Shown here: positions 24,556 to 35,820 of the stretch, piece after piece | How positions within the stretch are numbered: the first letter of the stretch is position 1 | Layout of the letters: each line of letters begins with the position of its first letter | Assembly (NCBI GenBank): GCA_026874595.1 | Contig: CM049307.1 | Span: 54,232,370-54,296,369, forward strand | Direction: 5' to 3' | Source of the DNA: Sipunculus nudus | Taxonomy: Eukaryota > Annelida > Sipuncula > Golfingiida > Sipunculidae | DNA length: 64,000 bases | Notes under the pieces: generated by a model | The model's database searches: none | The model's input: only the letters and a program-made list of their open reading frames with translations | What the model was told of the DNA's origin: nothing | Position numbers and translations under genes: made by a program

Positions 24556-24598
<43 letters not shown>

Positions 24599-24605
24599 AA
24601 CAGAC
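24548..24605. repeat. (CAGA)n microsatellite
   Basis: About ten CAGA units interrupted by AAACAGA, producing long but meaningless frames (DRQTDRQT on plus, VCLSVCLS on minus). Confidence 0.9.
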
Positions 24606-24764
24606 ATCCGCGACTGACCAACCTGCTTGCAGAAATCGAAGATTTCCGGCAAGCAATAAAAACATTTCTTACTTAAGTCGTGGGTCATTAATAAATCAAT
24701 TTTGAAGCCAATCTGTCTATCTAAAGCAGAATTATCATCCATAAACTAATTTGTGAATGGATAG

Positions 24765-25400
24765 GCCCTGTGACCTTGACCTTTGACCATATGACCTTAA
24801 ATCGAAAAGAATCCCTATTAGCAGTTGAGCAATATCTTGCATTTGGAAGGTTTGTGATGAAAAGTTTGGCTTGAAATGCATACATATTCTTTTTTAAGAA
24901 ATGGGTCCTGTGACCTTTGACCTTTGGACCCTAAAACCGGCATGGTTCTTACTTTAGTGGCAAGCCATATATAGGTTTAAAAACCAATAAGTCAAACTAA
25001 ACGGGAGTTATCATCTGGAAACTTATTTCTGAACAGATGGCCCCTGTGTCCTTGACCTATGACCTTGTGACCCCAAATTCTTTTATGCTCCCCCTTACTG
25101 GCAAGTCAGCTAAATGTGCAAGATGGAAAGTTTAGATGAAAGCCTTGCTAAAATGCAGCCATAATCTATTTAGAAAAAGTCAGTCCTGTGACCTTGATCT
25201 TTGACATCATGACCCGAAAATCATACAGGTTCTTGGTTTAGTGGTGGGCCATATGTAAGTCAAGTTTAAAATACGTATGTAGATAAAACCTAGAGTTATC
25301 ATCTGGAAACTATTTTGTGTAGATGGACGATGGACAGACAGACAGACCAACGGACGTACAGACAGGGTGGTCACTATAGGGAATCCCCTTTTGATCAATA
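24765..25400. repeat. 'TGACCTTGACCTTTGACC' repeat block 2
   Basis: Four or so units beginning CCTGTGACCTTGACCTTTGA and separated by about 130-150 bp, each followed by 'AAGATGGAAAGTTT' or 'AGTTATCATCTGGAAACT' segments; ends with CAGACAGACAG. Same family as 22,550-22,860. Confidence 0.65.
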
Positions 25401-25697
25401 AACACACCAGGTTTTGAGACACTAGATGGAATCACAGCTGAGAAACTGAAATGATTGTTGTCATTTCATAGTTAAAAAATAGAAAAATATTCGTAAAAAT
25501 AAGAAAAAATACAGGTGGCGCCATAACTTTTCGGGAACTGACAAAACAAGTCATGGTCAATATTCAAGGCAAGATTCACGACAATCCATGCATTTATTAT
25601 CAGAGTATTGGAGGTTTTGTATCATTTTTTATTCTTTTTTTTGGGTGGGGGGGGTGGGGGGTGGGGGTACTTACAAGCCCCATAGCTCGGAGAATAT

Positions 25698-25712
25698 AGG
25701 TCGCGGTGACCT
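25698..25712. promoter_or_regulatory. near-perfect AGGTC(A/G)-n3-TGACCT palindrome in an inverted copy of the 18.98-kb repeat
   Basis: AGGTCGCGGTGACCT, with flanks that match the 18,950-19,010 repeat when reverse-complemented (CTCCTTG, AAATTAGGTCA, ACCTATATTCT). Only one half-site base differs from the palindrome at 18,983. Confidence 0.4.
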
Positions 25713-25969
25713 AATTTCAGGTTTTCAAGGAGATTTATTTTTTCTGGACCTTCTTAGATTTTTAGTAACAGGCTTCTAGGGTCAGCTTAGCTAAAGTGAA
25801 CCACTAAACTTAAAAATAATTCGACCTAATAATGTCACAAAATAAATGATCAAATATTAATATTGTCTGAATATTTGTTATGGTTACTTATGTACAATGA
25901 CCCTTTTATTAGTTTCTCCTGTATATTATTCATCATGATAACTTGCTTAAACCCTATTTATGTAAATAT

Positions 25970-27110
25970 CTTCTGGATCTTTTTCATAATGGTTACCTAC
26001 CTTGAACGCTTTTTTCAGTTTTTTTGGATCGTTTTCTTAATGTTCACCTGTCTTCAACGCTTTGTTCATTTCTTCTGGTTCTTTTCTTAACGTCTACTTA
26101 CCTTAAACGATTTGTTCGTTTCTTCTGGATCTTTATCTTAACGTTCCAATCCCTAGAATGCTTTGTTCATTTCTTCTGGGTCTTTTTTTCTTAACGTCCA
26201 CCTACCTTGAACGATTTGTTCATTTCTTATGGTTCTTTTTCTTAACGCCCACCTACCTAGAATGCTTTGTTCATTTCTTATGGATCTTTTTCACAATACT
26301 CTCTTACCTTGAACGCTGACGTGTACATTTCTCTTGGATCTTTAACTTAATGTTCACCTACCTTGACGGCTGGGTCCGTTTTCGTGGACGTCTTGGTCAT
26401 TTCTTTTGGATCTTTTTCGTAATGGTTTCTTACCTTGTACGCTTTGACATTTTTCACTGATCTTTATCATACAGTTCACTTACCTTGAATGCTTTGTACA
26501 TTTCTTCTGGAACTTTTTTCATAATGATCTCTTACGTTGAAAGGTGAGTATATTTCTTTTGGGTAATTTTCTTAATGGTCTCTTACCCTGAACGTTGTGT
26601 ACATTTTTTATACCTTTTTCTTAAAGCTCCCCTAATTTGAATGCTTGGTTGATATCTTCTGGATCATTTCCATAAGGGTCTCTTACCTTGATCCCTGACA
26701 TGTGTACCTTTCTTTTGGATCTTTTTCTTCATTTTCCCCTATCTTGAATGCTGTGTCTATTTCCTCTGGATCTTATCCATAATGGTGTTTTACCATGCAC
26801 GCTGAGTACATTTCTTTTGGATATTTATGTTACTGGTATCTCAGCTTGTGCGCTTTTTTAATATCTTCTTGGTTTTTGTTTTAATGTTCATCTACCTTGA
26901 AAGCTTTGTTCATTTCTGTTGGGTATTTGATTTCATAATACATGTATTCACCAAACTCAAATATTGTATTTATTTTGGGCCATTTATCTTAATGTTCACC
27001 GACCTTGCATTCTCTGTTCGTTTTCACTGGATATTTTTATTATATTCACCTACCTTGCACGTCGTGATAATCTCTTCTTGATTTACTAACCTTGAACGCT
27101 TTGTGGATTT
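25970..27110 (-). repeat. ~51-bp minisatellite made from the end of AKR exon 8 plus its splice donor
   Basis: About 22 degenerate units of 49-56 bp (one about 72) abut exon 8 on its downstream side. On the minus strand a typical unit reads GAAAAAGATCCAGAAGAAAT GAACAAAGCATTCAAG, then GTAGGTGAACATTA or GTAAGAGACCATTAT. The first part copies the last 36 bases of exon 8 (E-K-D-P-D-E-I-H-K-A-F-K) and the rest is intron beginning with GT. Many units therefore carry an AAG|GTAGGT or AAG|GTAAGA donor. In the centre (about 26,275-26,830) two subtypes, 'TTCACCTACC' and 'GTCTCTTACC', tend to alternate, suggesting a ~103-bp higher-order unit. Confidence 0.85.
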
Positions 27111-27174
27111 CATCTGGATCTTTTTCATGAATAATAACACTCATTCCTCGCTCCAAAAAGAATCGGCCAGCGAT
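27091..27174 (-). CDS. AKR-like exon 8
   Basis: 84 bp, 28 codons, acceptor CTTTGTTTATAG and donor TTCAAG|GTTAGT, phase 0 both sides. Peptide IAGRFFLERGMSVIIHEKDP then DEIHKAFK. It aligns with AKR 'QxLIRWxIQRGVxVIPKSxTPxRIxENxxVF' at the barrel end. The NADPH 2'-phosphate ligands of the family (Lys and Ser of IPKS, Arg of PxR) are His, Glu and Glu here, so cofactor binding is probably lost. Its 3' 36 bases are the template of the adjoining minisatellite. Confidence 0.85.
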
Positions 27175-27491
27175 CTATAAACAAAGGTGAAATTTTAATA
27201 ACGGTAATGTAACAGCATTATGGTAATTAATTATTCCATATGAAGGCCAAGAGCATATATACTGCACTTCGTTAAAATGAAATTAAGACGTCACACTAAA
27301 CTCAAATAATCTGACGGAATTCGAAAGATCATTTAATCAGATTAATACATATGCGTGACGAGTGTTAGCTTATTTGTCAACATTCATTCATTAACGGAGT
27401 TCACCAAATTTCACACGTATATATATCTTATGCAAATTAATATCTATAGTGTGGAATATATAGTGTGGATTATTTTAAATCTCATCTCTAC

Positions 27492-27563
27492 CTGCATCGC
27501 TGATTTTCTATTCTGTTTTCCTTGTCCGGAAGTTTCCGTAGCCCTGCCGAGAATGAGACATTG
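27492..27563 (-). CDS. AKR-like exon 7 (probable)
   Basis: 72 bp between acceptor CGTTTCTAG and donor GATGCAG|GTAGAG, phase 0 both sides. Peptide QCLILGRATETSGQGKQNRK then SAMQ. The last part matches AKR '(A)xKxxxxSPAQ', which should immediately precede 'ILxRW' (exon 8 begins I-A-G-R-F). Position, phase and length all fit the gap between exons 6 and 8; the first half is too divergent to align, so a shorter exon using an internal acceptor cannot be excluded. Confidence 0.55.
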
Positions 27564-28108
27564 CTAGAAACGTATATGGCTACAATATTAGATGCGTCCA
27601 TATTACTTAAGTATTGCAAGTGTCAACTGAAATACCTTGTAAAAACCAACTTATGTTCATAAACCACACGTAAAAGTTGCTCAGTTTTCATATCAGTTTT
27701 CTCAATGGGTGTAAAAGTTCCGTTGTACTAGCCGCACAAGTTATACTTGCACGTAGAGAAGAAGGGTAATTAGTTGTAGAAGAAGGATTAATGGTAGGAA
27801 AGGCCTTAAGGCCAAATGTACAACAATCAATTATTTAATACAATGAACACTTTAATCTATAACCACAAACATTTATATATATAACATATCTACCTAATGA
27901 TACATATTATATAACAAAAAGGTGTCACCTGCAAGCAAACGTGTGTATTATATGTACACATCTTGTATTGTTATATGTTCACATGTACATGTGTAAACGT
28001 GTGCCTCAAGGTCACTACTCTTTCTGTATAAAACGAACATGTCTTATAAGGAAACACTCATGTCACGTGAATGCAGTGGCGTAGACAGATCTTCAGACCT
28101 GGGGGGAT

Positions 28109-28110
<2 letters not shown>

Positions 28111-28181
<71 letters not shown>

Positions 28182-28501
28182 GGAAATGTTGAAAAAAATG
28201 ATTATTTCAGTTTAACTGGTCAAATGTATTAGTTCCCAGTTCACAATTTATCTGAAAAAAAAACTATGACACGAAAATGCAAAACATAGATAACTCACAA
28301 AACAAATGAAACATACAAAGGAAACCTTTCTTTTGGGCGTTTATAACATGAATACAAACTCTGAATGCTTTTTAACAACATTGCTTGTTTTTCATGATTA
28401 GCTTGATGAAAAACACATGGTGTCGAAATAAAAAACATTATATTTTATTATATTTAATTATATATATATACAATTATATTATATTATTATATTTAATTAT
28501 A

Positions 28502-28563
<62 letters not shown>
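28111..28563. repeat. two long (AT)n tracts in AKR intron 6
   Basis: Perfect AT alternation at 28,111-28,180 (70 bases) and 28,507-28,563 (57 bases), with ATTATATTTAATTATA spacer repeats before the second. A fragment CAGTGGCGTAGACAG at 28,074 just before the first tract looks like a transposon terminus. Confidence 0.9.
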
Positions 28564-28565
<2 letters not shown>

Positions 28566-28681
28566 TATTACTATAAACTGTGTTGGTGAGCCCACAGCTT
28601 GTACCGCCTCACGGCTTTCCCCGGCCCTGGTATTGCAGGATCCAAAGAAGTGTAAGCCCGGGTACAAAACAGTTAACATAC

Positions 28682-28792
28682 TGACCACGAGATGGCGGCC
28701 TGGTCTGGGTCGAGATGTACCATTACGTGAACACCCGATCGTCGGCATAAATGGACTAGCTTCGGGTCATTGAACAGATCAGCCTGGCGTAT
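28682..28792 (-). CDS. AKR-like exon 6
   Basis: 111 bp, 37 codons, acceptor CCTGTGCTTTCAG and donor TGGTCA|GTATGT, phase 0. Peptide IRQADLFNDPKLVHLCRRSG then VHVMVHLDPDQAAISWS. It follows the '..KPAAVQ' of exon 5 and matches 'IECHPYLxQxKLxxFCKSxxIxVTAYSPLGS': KLV.LC+.SG is clear. Family hallmarks are lost: ECHPY is RQADL, and the nicotinamide-stacking Tyr region (TAYSPLGS) is MVHLDPDQ. Confidence 0.8.
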
Positions 28793-30815
28793 CTGAAAGC
28801 ACAGGACTACCGTATAATAAGTGTACGTGAAGTCAGTTAGACTGACCTAGCATATGATAATCGAAATATACCTTGCATTGCGGACTCCTACAAACCCTTT
28901 TTTGCTCATTGTCTGTTTTTATTGTCTGAACCTGACCCCCATATTACGGAAAAGCTTATAACATATGATGAGCTGATTTCTGTATCACTATTTGAGTCAA
29001 CTTTTTTGTGGGTGACTTTTTAGGTCCCGCGAGTGCGAAAGAATCGATTTTTCGAACAAAATATTACTTCTTCTACCATTTTTTTGCCAGTGTTCGCGCT
29101 AGCTTTCCAATGTAGTTGCTTTTCAAAAACTGACTATTGGACAGAACAAAAGTCACAAATGACAGATTTGCACATAATTAATTTTTACTATGACCTCACT
29201 TTGAGGAAATGTCCTCACGCTAAACGCCGAATTTCGTGGTCCGAACCACTTTAGTCAGATCTGACTAAACTTTAGAGGGTAAATTCTCCACCTTAGATGC
29301 TGTAACGCTAAACAGGAAAGAACAATTAAATTAAAATTGTTTGTGTTACAGGCCTGTGGCTTATTCTCTACTTGTTTGTGTTTGCCCTCTAATATTTCTG
29401 CTTTCCGAAAATTGATCAGAGTAATATTAAACAATAACAGATTTGCACCTGATATTTATCATGGACCTTTACCCTTATTTTTAAGGTACATGGCCTCTCC
29501 GAGCTATCCATATTACTGCTCACTTGCGGGTAATGGGCGATTGCAAACATCTGGGTTTTATTTTACACAAATTTATTCATATATGTAAAAATCCATGTTT
29601 TCAATTCCGATATTTTATTCAGTTTGATGGAATAATCTAAATCGAGACCGTGCCCCTTTAAGAACACAAAGGTGCAGGTACTTAAAATATGTTCATTAAA
29701 GTTAATGATGATGATAATTGGTGATGATTAATCTGACTAAGGAATTTATATTAACTCCTTGTATTACAGTTGTTTCTAGACTGCTACCAAATTCAAAAAA
29801 AAGATCTGCTTTGATTTAGTTACAAAGGGAACCAGTTTTTTTTATAATTTTGCGTATTCTCGATCATTGAGGCTTTTGACCACATGAATACCTAAATGAC
29901 TGACTGAAGTTAACCTCTGGCCTTGTATCCGATCTAAGAAAGTAATGGTCATCGACGCTTAGTATGTGACATTAAAGAATACTGTAAATACTGAAAATAT
30001 TTATTTTTTTTGTAACATACATCCAGATGCTGCGCGTTGATTTCATGTTTATTTGATCCCGAAAATAACATGGTTCACTGTCATGCCCTTCACATAATGC
30101 TTAACCTACGCCTTGTAATTGTATATAGCGCTGTTTGTTGTTGCTCGTTCATCTGGGTGCATGCGCCACGAGAGGGCTTCTTGGACATTTCGTTACACGC
30201 TCTGTGATTGCTGACCAAAGATAACTTACTTGTTTGTTACATCACACGCAGTCTATGACCCCCTCCCCCCTCCCCCGCGCCCTCTGGTGTCTCAACCTAT
30301 ATCAACAACAAGGAAAGCTGGCAGCGAGTAGATAAAGAGTAAAATATACCGTCTTTCCGATGCCTTAGAAGCGTAGGTTCAGTATGTGCATCAGTCTACA
30401 ATAGTATTTATAAACAGAGCATGCGTATTCATATATATTAGAGAAGTAGAGTCAAGAACCTTACATTGTTATACGGTCAAAACAGTTAAGGAAGTTCACC
30501 AGCAAGGGTTCATCGGGGACAATGGGTCAACTTAAATAGCAGTTCGTCCGCAGGGAATATCCAATACTAATCCTAATCCCTAAAAGGGATTATTCAGAAA
30601 GAAAGAGGGGCAAATGATATTCACTTGAGGAAAATAAAATGAAAAACAATGTTGCTCAGGTCAAGGGTCCCCTGCAACGGGCACTCACTGAAAATGATCC
30701 TTAATAACAAATGGGAGAAAAACAGGTTATTTCGGCAAGAAATTGTCATGCCCTATGCACCAGAGATCAACACTTAAAATCTGTGTGCACCCTGCTCTCT
30801 CTCTCTCTCTCTTAC

Positions 30816-30932
30816 CTGGACAGCGGCTGGTTTGATTGAACTTGAAGAGATAACTTCCTGTAATTCTGCCGAGCAGACGTTGGCGAGTCCAATGGACCGA
30901 GTAAGACCTTCCCTCTGGAGGTCCTCCACCGC
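30816..30932 (-). CDS. AKR-like exon 5
   Basis: 117 bp, 39 codons, acceptor TTTTTAATTACAG and donor GTCCAG|GTAAGA, phase 0. Peptide starts AVEDLQREGLTRSIGLANVC and ends SSSIKPAAVQ. This is the best-conserved part of the gene: AKR 'AMEELxxEGLxRxIGxSNFxxxQ...KPAVxQ'. The cofactor-contacting Ser-Asn pair is Ala-Asn. A longer ORF in another frame covers the exon but is not the coding frame. The donor runs straight into a GAGAGA tract (30,792-30,811). Confidence 0.9.
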
Positions 30933-32220
30933 CTGTAATTAAAAAACGTGGTTCTATGAAGATGATTACAAGGTCATTATTCACATCACGCTTGGTCTTT
31001 TTTTTATAACATCGGTGTTATGTTTTACATACTACGTATATGCAGGGATATTTTCCTACACAATAATGCAATTGTAACGAATATATTTTTTTTTCTATTT
31101 CTGCAGTAATTGGATAACATCCTGCAAATCGTTTTAATGATTTCTTTTTTCATTTCTTCGTTATCAAGCCTGGTGTTGACTCCCCGATCATTTACTTATT
31201 CGTATTGTTGAAACAAGTGGTAAGTGAGGTTAATATTTTGCTGATCAAAACCCGTGCTATTACTTGTTTTGTTAAGACTTAAAGAACGCATGGTGTTATT
31301 TTAATGGCTCATATTTGCTGCTAATATCGGCACAGTTACATCAAAATATGACAATAACGGGCTTGCTTCTTTTTCAGTGCACCCTCTTCAATCTGCACAA
31401 TCGTCATTTCACCACAGCAGTTTGTCTGGTGGACCTTGGAAACAGAAAGAGCACGCAGACCGCATTTGTGCCATGTTGTCTTACTTCGTATTCATTTCAG
31501 GTTCTTTTGGTCAGGCGACTTTCCTTTGACACCAAGTGCTTACTCAGCCAATGTATTGCAAACCCAGGCATTGCGGAGTACAACAGACAACATGGTCTTT
31601 CATATAGGAACATGTGCGTCACTTACATTGGCCCATCTGCACCTATCATAGGTTAATGGTTCTCTGTTAGCCTTGTACAGTGGGAGTTCGTTTGGTCATG
31701 GACATTTCAACACTGCCTGAAAATTGTACATCTTGACCGTGCGCAGTCTTTAGTCCACTAATCAATCAATGAGCAGCTCCTCTCCTTGAAATGATAAAAA
31801 CCATGGTCCTCATAAGGAAGTTAAGGCATGTACTACAAGATTAAGTTGTTTGAAGTCTAGGTAGTGATGTTTTTCCGAATTTGTACGTCTATCTTTTGTG
31901 GATTTGGATGATTTGTTGAGGCTCCAGACGCTTTGCTGCACTAAGTCTGCCGATATGTCAAAACCGACTCTATCGGTCCGAATAGAATGCGGTATTTGCT
32001 TGGATAATCACATGGCCACAATTTTGGTGACACCGGTTGCTGGGCTGCTTTTGTTATGGTTTAAGTGGGATCTATTTTTACCTTACTTTTTTTCTTTAAC
32101 CACGCTTATAATAAGAGAAGACGTGTTTATTATTGCCATTTAAAGAAACACCAGACCCTCACCGGCCCGTAAACTTGTTTCATTATAATTTCTTTTCGCT
32201 ATTAATGGAATCCTGCAAGA

Positions 32221-32243
32221 GGGGGGGGGGGGGGGGGGGGGGG
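32221..32243. repeat. G23 homopolymer
   Basis: 23 consecutive G in AKR intron 4, a candidate quadruplex or assembly-uncertain site. Other G/C runs are at about 36,908-36,920, 53,629-53,640, 53,789-53,806, 56,350-56,363, 57,482-57,493 and 60,189-60,203. Confidence 0.9.
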
Positions 32244-32739
32244 CTGAACAGGGAAATTACTTAATCCGACCAGAGGATACTCATACATTTGCAAAATCGG
32301 ATTGAGTTACTTGATGCAATTCTGTACAATGGGCTTATAGATCATATGGTATTTGTAACGCTCGTTATATGTGCGTAGTATTACGGATTTACAAACTTCT
32401 GCTGTCATCGCAAACGGGGCGGTTTCATTACAAAATAACTGGGACTCTATCGCTTATATAAAAAGTGCACGAAATCTATATTACTACGGCGGTAGATCAT
32501 AATATAACCTTCTTTGAAGTCATTACGCGCTCTTTTGGTAGTACTAGAGGCCTTTTCCCCGACCATACTTTTGACACAAAAACGCTTACTCAGCAAAGGT
32601 ATGGTATAATCAGACATATCAGGGTACAACAGACAACATTACACCGTACACTCGGTCTTTCAGAGGGAGGCATCACTAATACTGTGCAACTAGCATTTGT
32701 CCCTTGAGCATATATTCCGTTTGCGTGGTTATCACAAAC

Positions 32740-32784
32740 CTGTGTTTGGTATACCCTGGTATGTCCAGGGTATACCAAACACAG
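32740..32784. other. perfect 20-bp inverted repeat with 5-nt loop
   Basis: Left arm 32,740-32,759 (CTGTGTTTGG...CCTGG) and right arm 32,765-32,784 (CCAGG...CCAAACACAG) are exact reverse complements separated by TATGT. Sits in AKR intron 4. No mismatch is visible. Confidence 0.9.
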
Positions 32785-33651
32785 CGATTTATTCTGTCTC
32801 GACCAAGACTGAAGTAACTGATGTAAATAATTTTCAGGTCCCATGACGACTTATCCATTAACCAATTGGTTGAATATAAACCGAACCGAGAAAATTTCTA
32901 AAAAAACATCTTGTCCCTATATAAGAGAAAATGTGGCATGTATCTAGACATGTTTATTTGAAGATAGGACAGTCTTTATGTGTCAGTATTTAGAACAATT
33001 CTAGATAATTCATGCAGGCTCCAGATATAAGTCAAAAGATATAAAAAATGCTCGTCAGATCCCCTCCTTTGGGTAAAATCAGGTGATGCCAATAGCTTAG
33101 CCAAGTTTCTAGCAGATTGCGAAAGTGCTCTCTATTTGTCCGACAATTTTTTCTCTTGAAATTTGTCTGTATTAAGTGAACACGACTTCTTATTTTTACA
33201 ACTGTTGGTGTCTTTTAAAGTAATGCCACTCTTTCCGGTTTGTTGACTAGTGTTTTGCTATTTTATTTTCTGGTTAAAATTGCTTGCAAGAAGCACTGGA
33301 TAGAAATTTGAAATGAATCAAACTAGTGGAACGATTCTCAAAATTCAATTTGCTGAACAACATTGAGTAACTCGATGTGGTCCTGTACTTTACGCTTATT
33401 GGTCACGTGACATTTTTAACGCACGTGTTGCAAACAAAGCCCGACACAGGCGGTTACGTTTACAAGTGTCATTAACTGCGTCACTGGTCCGGATCGGCAA
33501 AACACGATTAATCATTCATGTCATGACGCTACGCATATGTACGTAAAAGACAAGACGAGTCGCCAACGTAGTATCCAACTCAAATTTCATCCCGCGGTCC
33601 ACGGGATGAGAGACTGTAAGAAATAATTACAGGAGGGCGGGGAGCACTCAC

Positions 33652-33702
33652 CTTCCAAGCGCGGAGTACGGTCTTTGTCCTGTCATCCCCAGTGTCGTCT
33701 GC
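33652..33702 (-). CDS. AKR-like exon 4
   Basis: 51 bp, 17 codons (ADDTGDDRTKTVLRAWK), acceptor TATATCAACTTCAG and donor TGGAAG|GTGAGT, phase 0. The ending matches the AKR '...DTWKAMEEL' segment, with AVEDL opening the next exon. The part before it is the variable loop after 'LIHWP', much shorter here than in typical AKRs. Confidence 0.8.
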
Positions 33703-34689
33703 CTGAAGTTGATATACGTCATGAATGTTAAACAGAATACCAAAAGTCGTTCTGAGTAATAATCATGATTATATACCTGTCACTTGAATAGGCCCATACG
33801 TGTACATATTCTCACTATGATTCGCACAGTATGGAAATTTATCTTCTTTTAATCATAGAGTAGACAAATGTGGATAATATACTGCTTTTGGCAGAAGAAG
33901 ACAAATAATAAGGAAATGAATCGAATAAAGGTATATTAGCTTTTTAAAAGACTGAGCGTGTTAATTTTACTTTAAACATTTTGCAAGGTCATGTACATTT
34001 ATTTTAGTCCATAATCCTTGGTACATGCACAAGTAGTTTAATCTAATGTGACATATGCCCCTTGAATAATTATTTACGTGTACTGCATGAATAAATGACG
34101 TGCAACTTAAACTCAGTATTAATGGAAAATTATACACATGATATTCATGAAAATAATTCTTTCTCTCTTTGATTATTGTGCGTTCACGGTTTTATTATAT
34201 ATAATGCATGCTTGAAAAAATCTTTCACATTTTCTCAACATAACATGACGGAAAATGAAACAAAGCTGAACAAATTCTTTAACGTGTAGCATACTTTATC
34301 CGATTGAAATTCTACGTGTCTGCTGAACAGAAGCTAAAAAAATATTCGAAATTTTTCAATTTTTCGTTAAGAATATTTTAAGACAGTTAATTTGATTTTT
34401 CAAAATGACATTCATAAAAAAATCTGAATATATCATAATTCAGTATTCTTGAGCGGATAGATAATATTTTGGTGTGAAAATCTGTCATTATCCCCGTGTT
34501 CCATTTTTGTTAATAATGTTAATGTGGCATAGTATACATGAATGTATATACCATATAAAAACAAACAGTATTATTTAATTCATTATTCATATGCATGCGC
34601 TCATGCACCATAACCTGGTAGGCTTGCACCATCAATATTAAACTTCAGGCGGAGCATAAACCTTATCATATATTAAGATAAACCTGCAC

Positions 34690-34812
34690 CTGTTGTGTAC
34701 CCGGCAGCCCCACATCAATACATAGCATGTCAAAGTTATTGGCCTTCCACCGTTTTAGCCGCTTTGTTAGTATCCGGACGCATTCCGTGTTAATGGCTTG
34801 GTGAAGTGTTAC
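34690..34812 (-). CDS. AKR-like exon 3b (second version of exon 3)
   Basis: 123 bp, 41 codons, acceptor TACTTGCAG and donor CAACAG|GTGCAG, phase 0. Peptide begins VTLHQAINTECVRILTKRLK and ends LCIDVGLPGTQQ. It has the same length, phase and position as exon 3a and aligns without gaps: L3, T9, E10, V12, L15, L19, D28 and L30 are shared (8 of 41). Position 33, the family's catalytic His, is Asp here. It may be an alternative to 3a, an extra in-frame exon, or the decayed duplicate. Confidence 0.65.
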
Positions 34813-35820
34813 CTGCAAGTAAAATTACAAATACATCAGTTGTTCAATCCTGTCAGCAACATTTTCGTACCGCGTATGTGGACAATTTCCCGGGAAAGAA
34901 TAATACAACACGCAATGAATCAATAAACCAGACGACGGACACCGTTCTGTCATTGCTTAAGCCAATCGGGGAAATGGCCAGATGAGCCAAAAAAACTGAA
35001 GCAGTTGACCCGGTATAGCAGCCACCAGCAACTGACTAATCGACTTACGGATATCCATTTTACGTGACCAATGTATTTTTCATTGTTCATGAATAGCTGC
35101 ATTTTAACAATTCATGAACAATCTCAACTGATATGTGTTTGGAAGAATAGCTTGGCAGAAGTTATAAGACTTAACATTTAATCGAAATAAGTATTTACCG
35201 TCTTAGACCTCATTTGAATTTAAAGGTGTCACTTTTTTCACATTTCTCCTTCAGTTACCGCAACACTTTGGTATAGTTTTCTCTAACCAAAATATCTTCA
35301 TGACAGGGACTGTGGGAATCTACATGCATATATATTTAGGGTGTAATTATTTTAGCTCAACACCCCCATCGTTTTCCAGCAGCCGCAGCCGTTTTTGGGA
35401 CCTTTCCCGCGACTTTAAGACATCTTTAAGAGTTTCTCAGTAGCCTTCCTTGGTTGGGCACCCACTAAGCAAATCCCTGGACCCATCCCTGGCCTATCTT
35501 CTGGGTAATAGCACCTGACATTCCTGTAGTTAGCACTTCTTATGAACATTACCCCATTGGTAGCGAGCATGCATGTAAAACTCGCATATTAAACTGTAAA
35601 TTTCAAATATATGTCTTTGTAAGACGTTTCAAATAAGATTTTATACTTTGGAATATGATCCGGGATGACAGCCTTGTTTAAACCCACTTGGAAAAAGTGG
35701 TTGTCCGTCCGCTTTCCGTCCGCATTTATGTTAGAGGCACCATGCTTGAAGTGCTTAGAAATTATTTATGTACAGAAGCCCAGTGAGTGTTTAGGTTTAT
35801 ATATTTATTGTGAATCCCAC

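Noticed and set aside
24316-24742. Overlapping ORFs with CLSVCLSVCLSV / DRQTDRQTDRQT
   Set aside because: Translation of the (CAGA)n tract in a repeat region.
25863-27081. Plus-strand Phe-rich ORFs (75 and 84 aa) looking like membrane peptides
   Set aside because: Antisense readings of the exon-8-derived minisatellite.
28570-28681. Minus-strand frame with AYTSLDPAIPGPGK resembling AKR 'TAYSPLGSP'
   Set aside because: It lies just after the exon 6 donor, and an in-frame TAA precedes it with no acceptor between; the exon 6 frame is continuous and better matched.
31315-32710. Two stretches (about 31,520-31,600 and 32,570-32,650) sharing 'CGCTTACTCAGC..' and 'TACAACAGACAACAT', in ORFs of 113 and 80 aa
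   Set aside because: Shared words are short, the proteins are not alike, and no splice structure or family motif supports a gene; probably fragments of one old repeat.
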